A stretch of DNA of 64,000 bases from Sphingobium sp. (GTDB taxonomy: Bacteria; Pseudomonadota; Alphaproteobacteria; Sphingomonadales; Sphingomonadaceae): NCBI GenBank assembly GCA_022652485.1, contig JALCRK010000006.1, positions 1 to 64,000 on the forward strand, written 5' to 3'. The notes beneath the pieces were generated by a model. The model worked only from the letters and a program-made list of their open reading frames with translations. It was not told where the DNA came from and made no database searches. Made by a program: the position numbers and the translations under genes. Below, one piece after another: positions 15,292 to 23,921 of this stretch; within the stretch, counting starts at the first letter, position 1, and each line of letters begins with the position of its first letter.

Positions 15292-15683
15292 ATGCGGATG
15301 CCGATATTCGCGCGGCGCTGGTGAGCCTGTTGCAGGGCGATGCCGCCCTCAATGCTCAGGTGAACCGCGTCTATGACGGCGAACCCGCCAAGGCGACGCC
15401 TCCGATGCTGGTCGTGGGGGATGTGCTGGGCAGTGACTGGGCGACCAAGGACAAGGCGGGGCGCGAGCTGCGCCTCTCCCTCACCGTTGAGGACGACCGC
15501 GAGACGCCCGCGCGGATCAGCGGGATCATGCCATTGGCCGACGCGGCGGTGCGGGGCTTGAGCGGCACGATCGGTGCTTGGCGTGTCGGCAGCCTCGTGA
15601 TGATCCGCTCCCGCCTGGTGCGGAACGGCGCGGGACGCTGGGTCGCGGTGATGGATTACCGGGTGCGGGTATTGGCGAATTAG
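15288..15683 (+). CDS. GTA tail terminator-like protein (g8, DUF3168)
   Basis: The 131-residue DUF3168 protein starts with IRAALVSLLQGDAALNAQVN and continues with PPMLVVGDV and the ELRLSLTVEDD strand. Family members cap the tail tube at the neck. The ATG overlaps the upstream TGA. It is the last gene before the opposite-strand insertion. Confidence 0.88.
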   Translation: MNADADIRAALVSLLQGDAALNAQVNRVYDGEPAKATPPMLVVGDVLGSDWATKDKAGRELRLSLTVEDDRETPARISGIMPLADAAVRGLSGTIGAWRVGSLVMIRSRLVRNGAGRWVAVMDYRVRVLAN

Positions 15684-15694
15684 ACGGCTGTGTT

Positions 15695-15762
15695 CCTGCG
15701 CAGGCAGTAACCCAGGGTAGAAGCGCACAGAATAGAATTCTGGGCTCCTGCCTGCGCAGGAG
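15695..15762. repeat. Palindromic repeat element after g8
   Basis: Perfect 14-bp arms TCCTGCGCAGGCAG (15695-15708) and CTGCCTGCGCAGGA (15749-15762) flank a 40-nt loop that itself contains CCCAG...CTGGG. It lies between g8 and the convergent minus-strand gene. Confidence 0.8.
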
Positions 15763-15778
15763 CACGGCATAGAGAGCT

Positions 15779-16084
15779 TTACCCGCCGCTGGCGAAGTTG
15801 TCGGTCATCTGGTCCATATAGCCTTTGACCTGATCTTCCACGTCTGCCGCCGTTTCCTTGTCAGACATGCCGTCTGCCTTGTCCGCAGTGGTCAGCGCGG
15901 CGCGGAATTTCTCTTCCTTGTCGGCGCATTTGGTCTTCAGGCCCGCGAGGAATTCGTCTTTCGCCATTTTCCGGTCGACGGCGTCGTTCGTGTATTGCGT
16001 GAGGCAGCCTGCATAGGCCTGCCGCGCCTTGGGGACGGCATCCGCCGGTGCGGCGGCGGCGAGAATCAGTGCGGTGAATATCAT
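15779..16084 (-). CDS. Small secreted protein on the opposite strand within the GTA
   Basis: This 101-residue protein has a short signal-like N-terminus (MIFTALILAAAAPADA) and a soluble helical body with two cysteines (GCLTQYT and KTKCADKEE), which could form one disulfide. GGAGG lies directly upstream of the ATG at 16084, so translation is credible. It is transcribed against the GTA genes, between g8 and g9. I do not recognise the family. It may be a passenger or a host-side factor. Confidence 0.72.
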   Translation of the reverse strand: MIFTALILAAAAPADAVPKARQAYAGCLTQYTNDAVDRKMAKDEFLAGLKTKCADKEEKFRAALTTADKADGMSDKETAADVEDQVKGYMDQMTDNFASGG

Positions 16085-16186
16085 AGCAACCCCTCCATAG
16101 CCCCATATGGCTGCATGAATGCTTAACGCATTTTCGCCGCCCTTTTTGATGAAATTCGCGGCTGGCGAATTTCAAACGCTGTGCCA

Positions 16187-16250
16187 GCCCACTCCCCCTC
16201 CCGACCTCCCAATAGTTTACCCTGTCGGGAGGTTGGGAGGGGGAGTGGGC
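16187..16250. repeat. Long inverted repeat with a 16-nt conserved loop (copy 1)
   Basis: Arms GCCCACTCCCCCTCCC (16187-16202) and GGGAGGGGGAGTGGGC (16235-16250) surround inner arms CCTCCC/GGGAGG and a 16-nt loop AATAGTTTACCCTGTC. The loop is the exact reverse complement of that in the element at 23922-23991. A companion hairpin (TGAAATTCGC with GCGAATTTCA, 16150-16174) precedes it. Confidence 0.8.
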
Positions 16251-16282
16251 CGGAGCCGAACCAACCAAAGGAGCATACCCCC

Positions 16283-16690
16283 ATGAGCGTCGAAAAAGGA
16301 AGCGCGTTTTTGCTGAAGATCGGCAATGGCAATGTGCCGTTGACCTACACCACCATCGCCGGGTTGAGGACCACGCAGCTCTCGGTGAGCGGCGAGGCGG
16401 TCAACATCACCAACAAGGGATCGGGCGGCTGGCGCGAGCTGCTCTCCGGCGCGGGGGTGCGCGCGGTGAGCGTGTCCGCCGCCGGGATTTTCACCGGCTC
16501 TGCTGGCGAGGTGAACATCCGCAACCGCGCGCTCGCCGGGGTGATCGACGATTATGAGCTGAGCTTCGAGAGCGGCGAGCGGATGCAGGGCAAGTTCCTC
16601 GTCACCCGGCTCGAATATGCGGGCGATTATAATGGCGAGCGCACCTACACGATCAGCCTCGAAAGCTCCGGCGTGGTGGTGAGCCTGTGA
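16283..16690 (+). CDS. GTA major tail protein (g9)
   Basis: This 135-residue protein is the tail tube subunit: KGSAFLLKIGNGNVPLTYTT at the start, LRTTQLSVSGEAVNITNKGS, and a beta-rich body ending SLESSGVVVSL. AAAGGAG at 16267-16273 supports the ATG. It forms a TGATG junction with the next gene. GTA tails are siphovirus-like, and this protein sets the tube wall. Confidence 0.92.
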   Translation: MSVEKGSAFLLKIGNGNVPLTYTTIAGLRTTQLSVSGEAVNITNKGSGGWRELLSGAGVRAVSVSAAGIFTGSAGEVNIRNRALAGVIDDYELSFESGERMQGKFLVTRLEYAGDYNGERTYTISLESSGVVVSL

Positions 16691-17007
16691 TGGAGCGCAA
16701 TCCTAACACATTGCGCGGCGAGGCGGCTCTGTTCGTGCGCGGCGAGCGGCTGATGCTGCGGCCGACCTTCTCGGCGCTGGTGGCGGCGGAAGAGGAGCTG
16801 GGGCCGCTGTTCGCGCTGGTCGAGCGCGCGGCGGCGGGCGGATTGAAGCTCGCCGAAATGGTGGCGCTGTTCTGGCATTGCCGGTTCGACTGGCCCGATA
16901 CCGTGACGCGCGAGCATGTCGGCGAGGCGGTGGCTTCGCAGGGTCTGGCTGCGGTGACGCCCGCGCTGAAGGCGATACTGGGCCAGATCCTCTCTGGTAG
17001 GGCATGA
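16690..17007 (+). CDS. GTA tail assembly chaperone (g10)
   Basis: The protein (105 aa) matches the gene-transfer-agent tail assembly chaperone family: LRGEAALFVRGERLMLRPTF, AAEEELGPLFALVERAAAGG and FWHCRF. These proteins coat the tape measure during tail assembly. Start and stop overlap neighbours on both sides (TGATG and ATGA). Confidence 0.87.
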   Translation: MERNPNTLRGEAALFVRGERLMLRPTFSALVAAEEELGPLFALVERAAAGGLKLAEMVALFWHCRFDWPDTVTREHVGEAVASQGLAAVTPALKAILGQILSGRA

Positions 17008-17219
17008 GCGGCGGCGCGGCGCACTTCGGCGAGACGGCGCTGCGGCTCGCGGGGCTGGCGGGCTGGCATCTGGGATGGAGCGCGGATCAGTTCTGGAACG
17101 CGACGCCCGCCGAGATGGAGGCGGTGATCGGCGCGATGCTGGGGCAGGATGGCGCTACAGCGGCGGCGCTCGCCCGGCCCGATATGGCAAGATTGCAGGA
17201 GATGTTTCCCGATGGATGA
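17004..17219 (+). CDS. GTA tail assembly chaperone (g10.1)
   Basis: This 71-residue protein resembles the small phage tail assembly chaperone that follows g10: FGETALRLAGLAGWHLGWSA and FWNATPAEMEAVIGAM. In phages such a pair arises by frameshift or as separate genes; here they are separate. It overlaps the tape-measure gene by 8 bp. Confidence 0.85.
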   Translation: MSGGAAHFGETALRLAGLAGWHLGWSADQFWNATPAEMEAVIGAMLGQDGATAAALARPDMARLQEMFPDG

Positions 17220-17793
17220 GGAAATCGACCGGCTGGTGATAGCCGTGCGCGCCGACACGCGGGCCTTTGCAAAGGATGTAGAGGACATGCGCGGCACGCT
17301 GGATGGCCCGCTTGCGGCTGGCGCGGACAAGGCGGGACGCACGATCGAAGCGAGCCTGCTGCGCGCGCTCCGCACCGGCAAATTCGGCTTCGAGGATCTG
17401 GCGCGGGTCGCGCTTTCGGTGCTCGATCAGATTGCGCGGCAGGTGATCCATGCCGGGCTGGACCAGATCGGCGTGTTTGGCGGCGGCGGTGGCGGCGGCG
17501 GATTACTCGGCGGAATCATGAACATTGCCGGGGCGATCTTCGGCGGCGCTCCAGGCAGGGCGACCGGCGGGCCTGTCACTGCTGGCCGCCCCTATCGCGT
17601 GGGCGAAAACGGGCCGGAGCTGTTCGTTCCCGGCAGCCACGGGCGGATCATCGCGGCGGGATCGCAGGCAGGCGGCGGGCGGGATGTGCGGGTGACGATC
17701 AACGTCAACGCGCCGCAATCGGGCGCGCCGGAGGCGCTGGCGAGAAGCGCCCGGCAGATTGCGCGGAATGTGCGGTCGGCGCTGTCGGAATAG
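17212..17793 (+). CDS. GTA tail tape measure (g11)
   Basis: The 193-residue protein is a very short tape measure, as in other GTAs, consistent with a short tail. It has an N-terminal helix (DEEIDRLVIAVRADTRAFAK), a glycine run near residues 87-97 (FGGGGGGGGLLGG), and a conserved RATGGPVTAGRPYRVGENGP motif (about 119-138). It sets tail length and probably helps DNA entry. The start overlaps g10.1. Confidence 0.87.
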   Translation: MDEEIDRLVIAVRADTRAFAKDVEDMRGTLDGPLAAGADKAGRTIEASLLRALRTGKFGFEDLARVALSVLDQIARQVIHAGLDQIGVFGGGGGGGGLLGGIMNIAGAIFGGAPGRATGGPVTAGRPYRVGENGPELFVPGSHGRIIAAGSQAGGGRDVRVTINVNAPQSGAPEALARSARQIARNVRSALSE

Positions 17794-17798
17794 ATTTT

Positions 17799-17825
17799 TT
17801 CGCGCGGAGGCGCGGAGGCGCAGAG
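17799..17825 (+). repeat. 27-nt direct repeat, copy 2 (after g11)
   Basis: Identical to 14372-14398 in sequence and orientation, beginning six bases after the tape-measure stop codon. Between this and the next element (17908) I see no gene. Confidence 0.8.
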
Positions 17826-17907
17826 AGATTGTACTGCGCTGCCGGGTTTTTCCTCCAGTCATGAGGATCAGGGACGGCTTAGCCGTCGGACAGCGCCCCA
17901 TTCGCAG

Positions 17908-17977
17908 GCCGTCATGCCAGCGGAGGCTGGCATCTGGTATCATCGCCTGAGACCCCAGCCTGCGCTGGGGTGACGGC
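17908..17977. repeat. Palindromic repeat element, g11-g12 junction
   Basis: Outer arms GCCGTCA (17908-17914) and TGACGGC (17971-17977) enclose two hairpins: ATGCCAGC with GCTGGCAT (17914-17933) and CCCCAGC with GCTGGGG (17953-17970). It is nearly the same as 12218-12285. Confidence 0.8.
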
Positions 17978-17994
17978 ATTTCTGGACAATTTCT

Positions 17995-20316
17995 ATGACC
18001 TATTGGCTGGCCTCCGCGCGGGGCGGGCAGGAGAGCGGCTTTGTGAAGCGCTTTTCGCCCGCATACTGGACGGTGAATTTTCCGCGCCCGATGATGGCGA
18101 GCGTGGTGACGACCGCGCCGGATGCGCTGCGGGTGGATACGGTGTTCTACGGCTCGGGCGATCTCTGCGGCCTCATCTGGGAGGCGGTGGATCAGTGGGA
18201 TCACCCGCTGCTCGCCTATGAGACGGCGCGGGACTTTCGCAACTGCCAGCTCAGCTTCCGCTGGCGTTCGTCTGGCATCCGCGCGCTCGATCTCGTCAAC
18301 GGGCCGACGCTCACCATCGAGGGGCGGGACGCGGGCGGCAGCCCCCGGAGCTGGTATGTGCGGTTGTGGAACTACGCGTCCGGCTCGCCCACCGACGCGA
18401 CGATCACGCTCGATTTCAATACGTTGAATGGCGGCTACCTGCTTCCGTCAGAGGCTGATCCTGTGTGGGCGGGCGATGTGGACCGCATGTTCATCTCGCT
18501 CGTCCCCACCGGCTATGACGCGGGAAGCACGCAATATGCCACCGGGCAGGCAGGCTGGGTCGAGCTGACCCAGATACGCTGCGATGGGTCCGGCTCGGTG
18601 CTGGAGATTGGTGACGTGATGCTGCCCGAACATGGGCTCGGTATCGCGACGGGCTATGACGATGCCTATAACCAGACGCCGGAGCGGGTACTGCGGCAGA
18701 TCGCGGCGCTCGGCTATCGTGGCGACATCCTGCATTATGTCGGCATGAGCCATTATATGCGGCTCGAACTCAACAGCGGCGCTTATTATGCGAGCCTTGC
18801 GGGCGGGGTGCTGTGCGCGCCGTGCGCGGCGTGGCACGCGGATTTCGCGGCGCGGGCCAAGGCTGCGGGATATGGCGTGATCTGGTCGCTTTCCTATGAG
18901 CTGCTCGATCAGCATACATGGGGCAACTGGAAGCAGCGGGCGGAGGATGGCAGCCCCGCGCTGACGGGCTGGTCTCCGCCGTCCACCTTGCTCTCGCCTG
19001 CGGAAAGCGGGGCGATGGGGTATCTGCGGCAGGTCGGCGCGGCGTTTATCGGCATTGCCGTGGCGGCAGGGCTGGCGCCGCAATTTCAGGTCGGCGAGCC
19101 GTGGTGGTGGGTGATGAGCGACGGGCGCATTTGCCTCTATGACACGGCGGCGGTGGCGGCGTTCGGCGGCAGCCCGGTGAGTATCCCGAACATCCGAGGT
19201 TCCCTGACGACCGCGCAGACCGCGCTGCTCGATCAGGCGGGGGCGCTGCTTGCGAGTTCGACGGCGGCGCTGGTGGCTGCGGTGAAGGCAGTCGCGCCCG
19301 CCACGAAGACGCATCTGCTAACCTATCTGCCGACGGTGCTCGACGCGCAAGCCCCGGAAGCCAAGCGCGCTAACATGCCGACCGGCTGGGCCAGCCCGGC
19401 GTTCGATGTGCTGCAACTGGAGGATTATGACTGGGTGACGGGCGGGCACACGGCGCTGAGCAAGGCGGGCGCGGCGGCAGCGCAGACGCGCCTCGGCTAC
19501 GCACCCGCCGCGCAGCATTATCTTGCGGGTTTCGTGCTCGATAGTGCGAGCGCCGCAACGCAATGGCCGCTGATCGAGGACGCGGCGCTGGCCGGAGCGG
19601 CGCGCGGCGTGGCGCGGAGCTTCATCTGGGCGCTGCCTCAGGTGGTGCGCGACGGCTTCACCCATTTTTCCATCGGCGCAGGAGGCAATATGCAGGCGTT
19701 TGACGATGTGCTCTTTCCGCTCTCCATCGGCAGCCAAGCGAGTGTGACCCCTGCCTTCTCGACCCAGACGGTCGAGAGCCTATCGGGCCATGAACGCCGG
19801 ACATCGGACTGGGCGGACGCGCGGCTGAAGTTCGATGCGGGGCCGGGTGTGCACTCCGAGGCGGATCTGGTGACGCTGGTGGAATTCTTCCGGGCGAGGA
19901 GGGGCGCGGCGCGGGGTTTCCGCTTCAGCGATCCGTTCGACACTCAGAGCGCGCCGCTGGGGCAGGCTGTGAGCGCGGTGGACCAGAGACTGGGGACGGG
20001 CGATGGCGTCACGAGCGAGTTCCGGCTGGCGAAATATTATGGAGCGGGTGTGGACGCGCAGCAGCGTTTCATCACGCGCCCGGTGGCGGGTACGATCCGC
20101 GTTGCGGTGAACGGCGTGGAGCAGACCAGCGGCTGGCTGCATCTGGGCGGCGGGGTGATCGCTTTCACGACAGCGCCGACGAGCGGCGCGGTGCTAACGG
20201 CAGGCTTCCGCTTCGACGTGCCGGTGCGCTTCGCCGAAGACAGCCTTGAGGTGAACCGCGCGACCTTTGCCGCAGGCGAAATGCCTTCGGTGCCGCTGGT
20301 GGAGATCCGCGAATGA
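17995..20316 (+). CDS. GTA g12-type distal tail protein with TIM-barrel-like N-terminal region (DUF2460)
   Basis: This 773-residue protein ends in a DUF2460 domain (about residues 570-770: FDDVLFPLSIGSQASVTPAF ... LVTLVEFFRARRGAARGFRF). The first ~570 residues are extra relative to the ~210-residue Rhodobacter g12. They comprise a beta-rich module (about 1-200) and a barrel-like region (about 205-560) with segments such as LRQIAALGYRGDILHYVG, GYGVIWSLSYELLDQH, FQVGEPWWWVMSDG and FDVLQLEDYDWV, which look like strand ends of a glycosidase-type TIM barrel. The WWW-flanked Glu is a possible catalytic or binding residue. A cell-surface glycan role is inferred. It overlaps g13 by 4 bp. Confidence 0.82.
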   Translation: MTYWLASARGGQESGFVKRFSPAYWTVNFPRPMMASVVTTAPDALRVDTVFYGSGDLCGLIWEAVDQWDHPLLAYETARDFRNCQLSFRWRSSGIRALDLVNGPTLTIEGRDAGGSPRSWYVRLWNYASGSPTDATITLDFNTLNGGYLLPSEADPVWAGDVDRMFISLVPTGYDAGSTQYATGQAGWVELTQIRCDGSGSVLEIGDVMLPEHGLGIATGYDDAYNQTPERVLRQIAALGYRGDILHYVGMSHYMRLELNSGAYYASLAGGVLCAPCAAWHADFAARAKAAGYGVIWSLSYELLDQHTWGNWKQRAEDGSPALTGWSPPSTLLSPAESGAMGYLRQVGAAFIGIAVAAGLAPQFQVGEPWWWVMSDGRICLYDTAAVAAFGGSPVSIPNIRGSLTTAQTALLDQAGALLASSTAALVAAVKAVAPATKTHLLTYLPTVLDAQAPEAKRANMPTGWASPAFDVLQLEDYDWVTGGHTALSKAGAAAAQTRLGYAPAAQHYLAGFVLDSASAATQWPLIEDAALAGAARGVARSFIWALPQVVRDGFTHFSIGAGGNMQAFDDVLFPLSIGSQASVTPAFSTQTVESLSGHERRTSDWADARLKFDAGPGVHSEADLVTLVEFFRARRGAARGFRFSDPFDTQSAPLGQAVSAVDQRLGTGDGVTSEFRLAKYYGAGVDAQQRFITRPVAGTIRVAVNGVEQTSGWLHLGGGVIAFTTAPTSGAVLTAGFRFDVPVRFAEDSLEVNRATFAAGEMPSVPLVEIRE

Positions 20317-21140
20317 GCCTCGCCGACACGATATTGGCGCAGGATCTCGCTGCTTTAGCCTTCTGCTGGCGGCTGGAGCGGCGCGACGGCGTGACCATTG
20401 GCCTCACCAGCCATGACCGCGATCTTGTGATCGGCGGGGTGGTCTATAAGGCCGCGCCAGGGCTGGTGCCGTCCTCCGTCACGCGCGGGATCGGGCTGGA
20501 GCCGGAGAGCATGGACCTGAAAGGCGCGCTCACCAGCGACGCGATCTCGGAGACGGACCTTGCGGCGGGCAAATGGGATGGCGCTGCGCTTGTTCTCGCC
20601 GTCACCGAATGGACCGCGCCGGGGGTGCTATGGCTGGAGATCATGCGCGGCGAACTGGGCGCGGTGGAGCAACAGGGCGAGGCGTTTTCGGTCGAGCTGG
20701 CGGGTCCGGCGGCGGCGCTGCTGAAGCCGGTCGCGCCCGAGACATCGCCGGGGTGCCGCGCGCGGCTCGGCGACAGGGCGTGCCGGGTGGACATGATGCT
20801 GCACCGGCGGGTGGTGAGCGTCTTGGCGGTGGCGAGCGAGGTGGCGAGCGTCACGGGTGGCGGCTTGACGAGTGGTGCTTATGTGTTCGGCCATCTCCGC
20901 TGGCTGGAGGGCGCAAATTGCGGACTCTCCCAGAGCATCGTCGCCAATGATGCGGCCAGCGTGACACTTGCCGAGCCGCCCGCCTTCGCGGTGGCGGCCG
21001 GGACGCGGGCGCTCCTCGTCGAAGGGTGCGACAAGCAGATGGCGACCTGCTCCGCGCGCTTCGCCAATGCGGTGAACTTTCGCGGCGAGCCGTATCTGCC
21101 GGGGATGGATCTGCTCACCCGCTACCCTGGAGCGAATTGA
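20313..21140 (+). CDS. GTA baseplate hub protein (g13, DUF2163)
   Basis: The protein (275 aa) carries DUF2163 features: FCWRLERRDGVTIGLTSHDR near the N-terminus and a conserved C-terminal GCDKQMATCSARFANAVNFR motif. Cysteines at GCRARLGDRACR (about 148-157) and GCDKQMATC (about 237-245) form the four-Cys set that, in the Rhodobacter GTA hub, is proposed to hold an iron-sulfur cluster. The ATG overlaps the g12 stop codon. Confidence 0.9.
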   Translation: MSLADTILAQDLAALAFCWRLERRDGVTIGLTSHDRDLVIGGVVYKAAPGLVPSSVTRGIGLEPESMDLKGALTSDAISETDLAAGKWDGAALVLAVTEWTAPGVLWLEIMRGELGAVEQQGEAFSVELAGPAAALLKPVAPETSPGCRARLGDRACRVDMMLHRRVVSVLAVASEVASVTGGGLTSGAYVFGHLRWLEGANCGLSQSIVANDAASVTLAEPPAFAVAAGTRALLVEGCDKQMATCSARFANAVNFRGEPYLPGMDLLTRYPGAN

Positions 21141-21149
21141 CTCATGGTT

Positions 21150-21223
21150 GTCATGCCAGCGTAGGCTGGCATCCCATGCCTTACTGCCCAGTCGCCGGAG
21201 ATCCCAGCTTTCGCTGGGATGAC
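21150..21223. repeat. Palindromic repeat element, g13-g14 junction
   Basis: GTCATGCCAGC (21150-21160) with GCTGGCAT (21165-21172), then ATCCCAGC (21201-21208) with GCTGGGAT (21213-21220), with outer GTCAT and ATGAC ends. It is the third copy of the CATGCCAGC-type element. Confidence 0.8.
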
Positions 21224-21248
21224 GGATATTTGCGCTGAGGAATATTGC

Positions 21249-21659
21249 ATGAAACGTGGAGACAAAATCGTCGCGGCGGCGCGCGGGCTGATCGGCGTGC
21301 CGTTCCGCCTGCACGGCCGGAGTGCCGCGCATGGCCTCGATTGCATCGGCCTCGCCACGCAGGCGCTTGAGCAGGCAGGGCATGACGGGCTGAGCGGCGG
21401 CATCGTGCCGGTGGCGTATAGCGTGCGCGGCGGGACGGTGGCGCGGTTCGCGGCGGGTATGAGTGCGGCGGGATTGCGGCCCGTGCGGAAGGCGCAGGCA
21501 GGCGACCTCGTGCTGGCGCAGGCGGCGGTGGCGCAGTTTCACCTGATGATCGTGACCGGCGCGGGCCATGTTCACGCCGATGGCGGGCTGGGCCGGGTGG
21601 TCGAGATGCCGGGGCCATCGCCCTGGCCGGTGATCGCGCATTTTCGATGGGGCAGATGA
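21249..21659 (+). CDS. GTA NlpC/P60 peptidase (g14)
   Basis: The 136-residue NlpC/P60-like protein has the catalytic Cys in HGLDCIGLATQ (about residue 32) and His in QFHLMIV (about 98), with a later HADGG. It is the tail-tip cell-wall peptidase that opens the peptidoglycan of the recipient. TGAGGAA at 21235-21241 supports the ATG at 21249. The end of the gene lies 3 bp before g15. Confidence 0.9.
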   Translation: MKRGDKIVAAARGLIGVPFRLHGRSAAHGLDCIGLATQALEQAGHDGLSGGIVPVAYSVRGGTVARFAAGMSAAGLRPVRKAQAGDLVLAQAAVAQFHLMIVTGAGHVHADGGLGRVVEMPGPSPWPVIAHFRWGR

Positions 21660-21662
21660 TTT

Positions 21663-23870
21663 ATGGCAACGCTTGTTTTGACGGTGGTCGGCTCGGTGCT
21701 GGGCGGGCCGATCGGCGCGGCGATCGGCGCCAGCATCGGCCAGGTGGTCGATCATGCGGTGCTGTTCAAGCCCAAGGGGCGGGAGGGGCCGCGCCTTGCG
21801 GACCTGCGCATCCAGACTTCGCGCTATGGCGACCAGATTCCCCGGCTCTTCGGCGCGATGCGGGTGGCGGGCACGGTGATCTGGGCGACGGATCTCGTCG
21901 AGCATCGCTCCACCTCGGGCGGCGGCAAGGGCAAGCCCAAGACGACGACCTACACCTATTCGACGAGTTTTGCGGTGGCGCTCTCTGCACGGCAGATCGG
22001 CAGCATCGGGCGGATCTGGGCGGACGGCAATCTGCTGCGGGGGAGCGCGGGGGATTTCAAATCGCCGATTACGAGTTTCCGCGTCTATGCCGGCAGCGAG
22101 GATCAGGCGCTCGATAGCCAGATCGCGGCGCACCGGGGCGCGAGCACCACGCCCGCCCATCGCGGCATCGCCTATGCGGTGTTTCAGGATCTGACGCTGA
22201 CGGATTTCGGCAACCGCATCCCTTCGCTCACCTTCGAGGTCTTTGCGGACGCGGCGGCGGTGCCGGTCGCCGACCTCGCCTTCGACTTGAGCGACGGGCT
22301 GATTGCGCGTGACGCGGGATCGGGCCTGCCGGCGGTGCGCGGCTATGCGGCGAGCGGGCGCTCCGTCGCGGATGCGCTCTCACCGCTGGTCGAGGGCTAT
22401 GCGCTGGGCCTGCGCGATGGGGCTTCGGGCATGAGCCTGCTGCCTGCGGGCGCTATTGAGGCGGGGATTGTCGCAGAGATGGTCGGCGCGCGGTTCAACG
22501 CTCGGGCCGAGCGCGGCGTCAAAGCCCGCCGCGCCCGCGCGGAGGATGTGCCGGTGCGGATGTCGGTGCGCCATTATGACCCGGCGCGGGATTATCAGGC
22601 CGGGTTGCAGACCTCCGAACGCGGCGGGGCCGGGCGGGTCGAGCGCGACCTCGATCTGCCCGCCTCACTCTCGGCCAGCGAGGCGCGCGCGCTCGCCGAG
22701 GCGCAGGTGCAGCAGCTCTGGACCGGCAGGCGAACGCTTGAGCTGCGGTGCGACTGGCGGGCGCTGACGCTGGAGCCGGGCGCGGTCGTCACCATTGAAG
22801 GGCAAAGCGGGCGCTGGCGGATCGAGCGCAGCGAGTGGGAGGCGATGGGCGTGCGCTTGGCCCTGCGGCAGGTGGGCGGGGCAGGTGTGCTCGCGCCGCC
22901 AGCGGATGCGGGCACGAGCATTTCGCAGGCAGATGTGCTGCACGGGGCCACAACCTTGCGGGTGGCCGATCTGCCGATGCCGGGGGATGCGCTGTTGACC
23001 GAGCCTCTGGTGGTCGCGGCGGCGGCTGGCGCTCAAGCGGGCTGGCGTGTGGCGGAGCTGTTCGTCGAGGACGCGACGACAGGCGGGCTGACCTCGATCG
23101 GTGGCACCGCGCCTTCCGCGATAGTGGGGACGGTGCTGGCGACCCCTTCGGCTGCGGCGTCGCCTGCCCTGTTCGACACGGTCTCCGCGATCGACGTGCA
23201 GTTGCTCAACGGCGTGATGACGCTGGCGAGCGCGGACGATGCCTCGCTGTTGCGCGGCGCGAATATGGCGCTGGTCGGTGGCGAGGTGATCCAGTTCGGC
23301 GTTGCGAGCCAGACCGGGCCGGATACATGGCGCTTGACGCGGCTATTGCGCGGGCGACGCGGCACCGAATGGGCGATGACCGGCCATGCTGGCGGGGAGG
23401 CGTTCCTGCTGCTCGATCAGACGAGCCTTCTCGCCATTCCCTCTTCTTACGCGGCGATGGGCTCGACGCTGCTGATGGACGCGATCGGCATCGGTGACAC
23501 CACGCCCGCCACGGCGAGCGCGTTGGTGGCGGGGCAGGCGGTGCTGCCGCTCTCTCCCGTGCATGTGCGGGCCATCCAGAGTGGTGGCGATTGGCAGTTC
23601 GGCTGGGTACGCCGCAGCCGCATCGGCTGGCAGTGGCTCGATGGCGTCGATGCGCCCCTCGGCGAGGCGCAGGAGAGCTATCGCATCGACCTCAAGCGCG
23701 CGGGCGCGGTATTCCGCAGCGCCACCGTTAGCGCGCCAGCGTGGACCTATGCCGCCGCGAGCATAACGGCGGACAATCTGGCGGGGATCACCGGCGCGGT
23801 GACAGCCGAAATCCGCCAGATCGGCGATTTCGGCGCGAGCCGCCCCGTAACCCTGAATTTCCTTATCTAG
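21663..23870 (+). CDS. GTA host-specificity / tail tip protein (g15), short form
   Basis: This 735-residue protein is the large baseplate protein. It starts with a glycine-rich hydrophobic segment (VVGSVLGGPIGAAIGASIGQ) followed by RLADLRIQTSRYGDQIPRLF, and the middle contains the phage-tail-3-like region (DYQAGLQTSERGGAG, about 318-332). It is shorter than the ~1300-residue Rhodobacter g15 and seems to lack its TIM-barrel part, while g12 here carries a barrel-like region. It probably forms the spike that contacts the recipient. Confidence 0.88.
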   Translation: MATLVLTVVGSVLGGPIGAAIGASIGQVVDHAVLFKPKGREGPRLADLRIQTSRYGDQIPRLFGAMRVAGTVIWATDLVEHRSTSGGGKGKPKTTTYTYSTSFAVALSARQIGSIGRIWADGNLLRGSAGDFKSPITSFRVYAGSEDQALDSQIAAHRGASTTPAHRGIAYAVFQDLTLTDFGNRIPSLTFEVFADAAAVPVADLAFDLSDGLIARDAGSGLPAVRGYAASGRSVADALSPLVEGYALGLRDGASGMSLLPAGAIEAGIVAEMVGARFNARAERGVKARRARAEDVPVRMSVRHYDPARDYQAGLQTSERGGAGRVERDLDLPASLSASEARALAEAQVQQLWTGRRTLELRCDWRALTLEPGAVVTIEGQSGRWRIERSEWEAMGVRLALRQVGGAGVLAPPADAGTSISQADVLHGATTLRVADLPMPGDALLTEPLVVAAAAGAQAGWRVAELFVEDATTGGLTSIGGTAPSAIVGTVLATPSAAASPALFDTVSAIDVQLLNGVMTLASADDASLLRGANMALVGGEVIQFGVASQTGPDTWRLTRLLRGRRGTEWAMTGHAGGEAFLLLDQTSLLAIPSSYAAMGSTLLMDAIGIGDTTPATASALVAGQAVLPLSPVHVRAIQSGGDWQFGWVRRSRIGWQWLDGVDAPLGEAQESYRIDLKRAGAVFRSATVSAPAWTYAAASITADNLAGITGAVTAEIRQIGDFGASRPVTLNFLI

Positions 23871-23880
23871 AATCTGTTTG

Positions 23881-23913
23881 ATCCGAAACAGGCAGCTTCG
23901 CTGCGTTTCGGAT
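23881..23913 (+). other. Hairpin after g15
   Basis: ATCCGAAAC (23881-23889) pairs with GTTTCGGAT (23905-23913), with an inner GCAGC-TTC-GCTGC hairpin. No T-run follows. It is the companion hairpin of the long inverted repeat that starts at 23922. Confidence 0.6.
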
Positions 23914-23921
23914 GATCGGTG

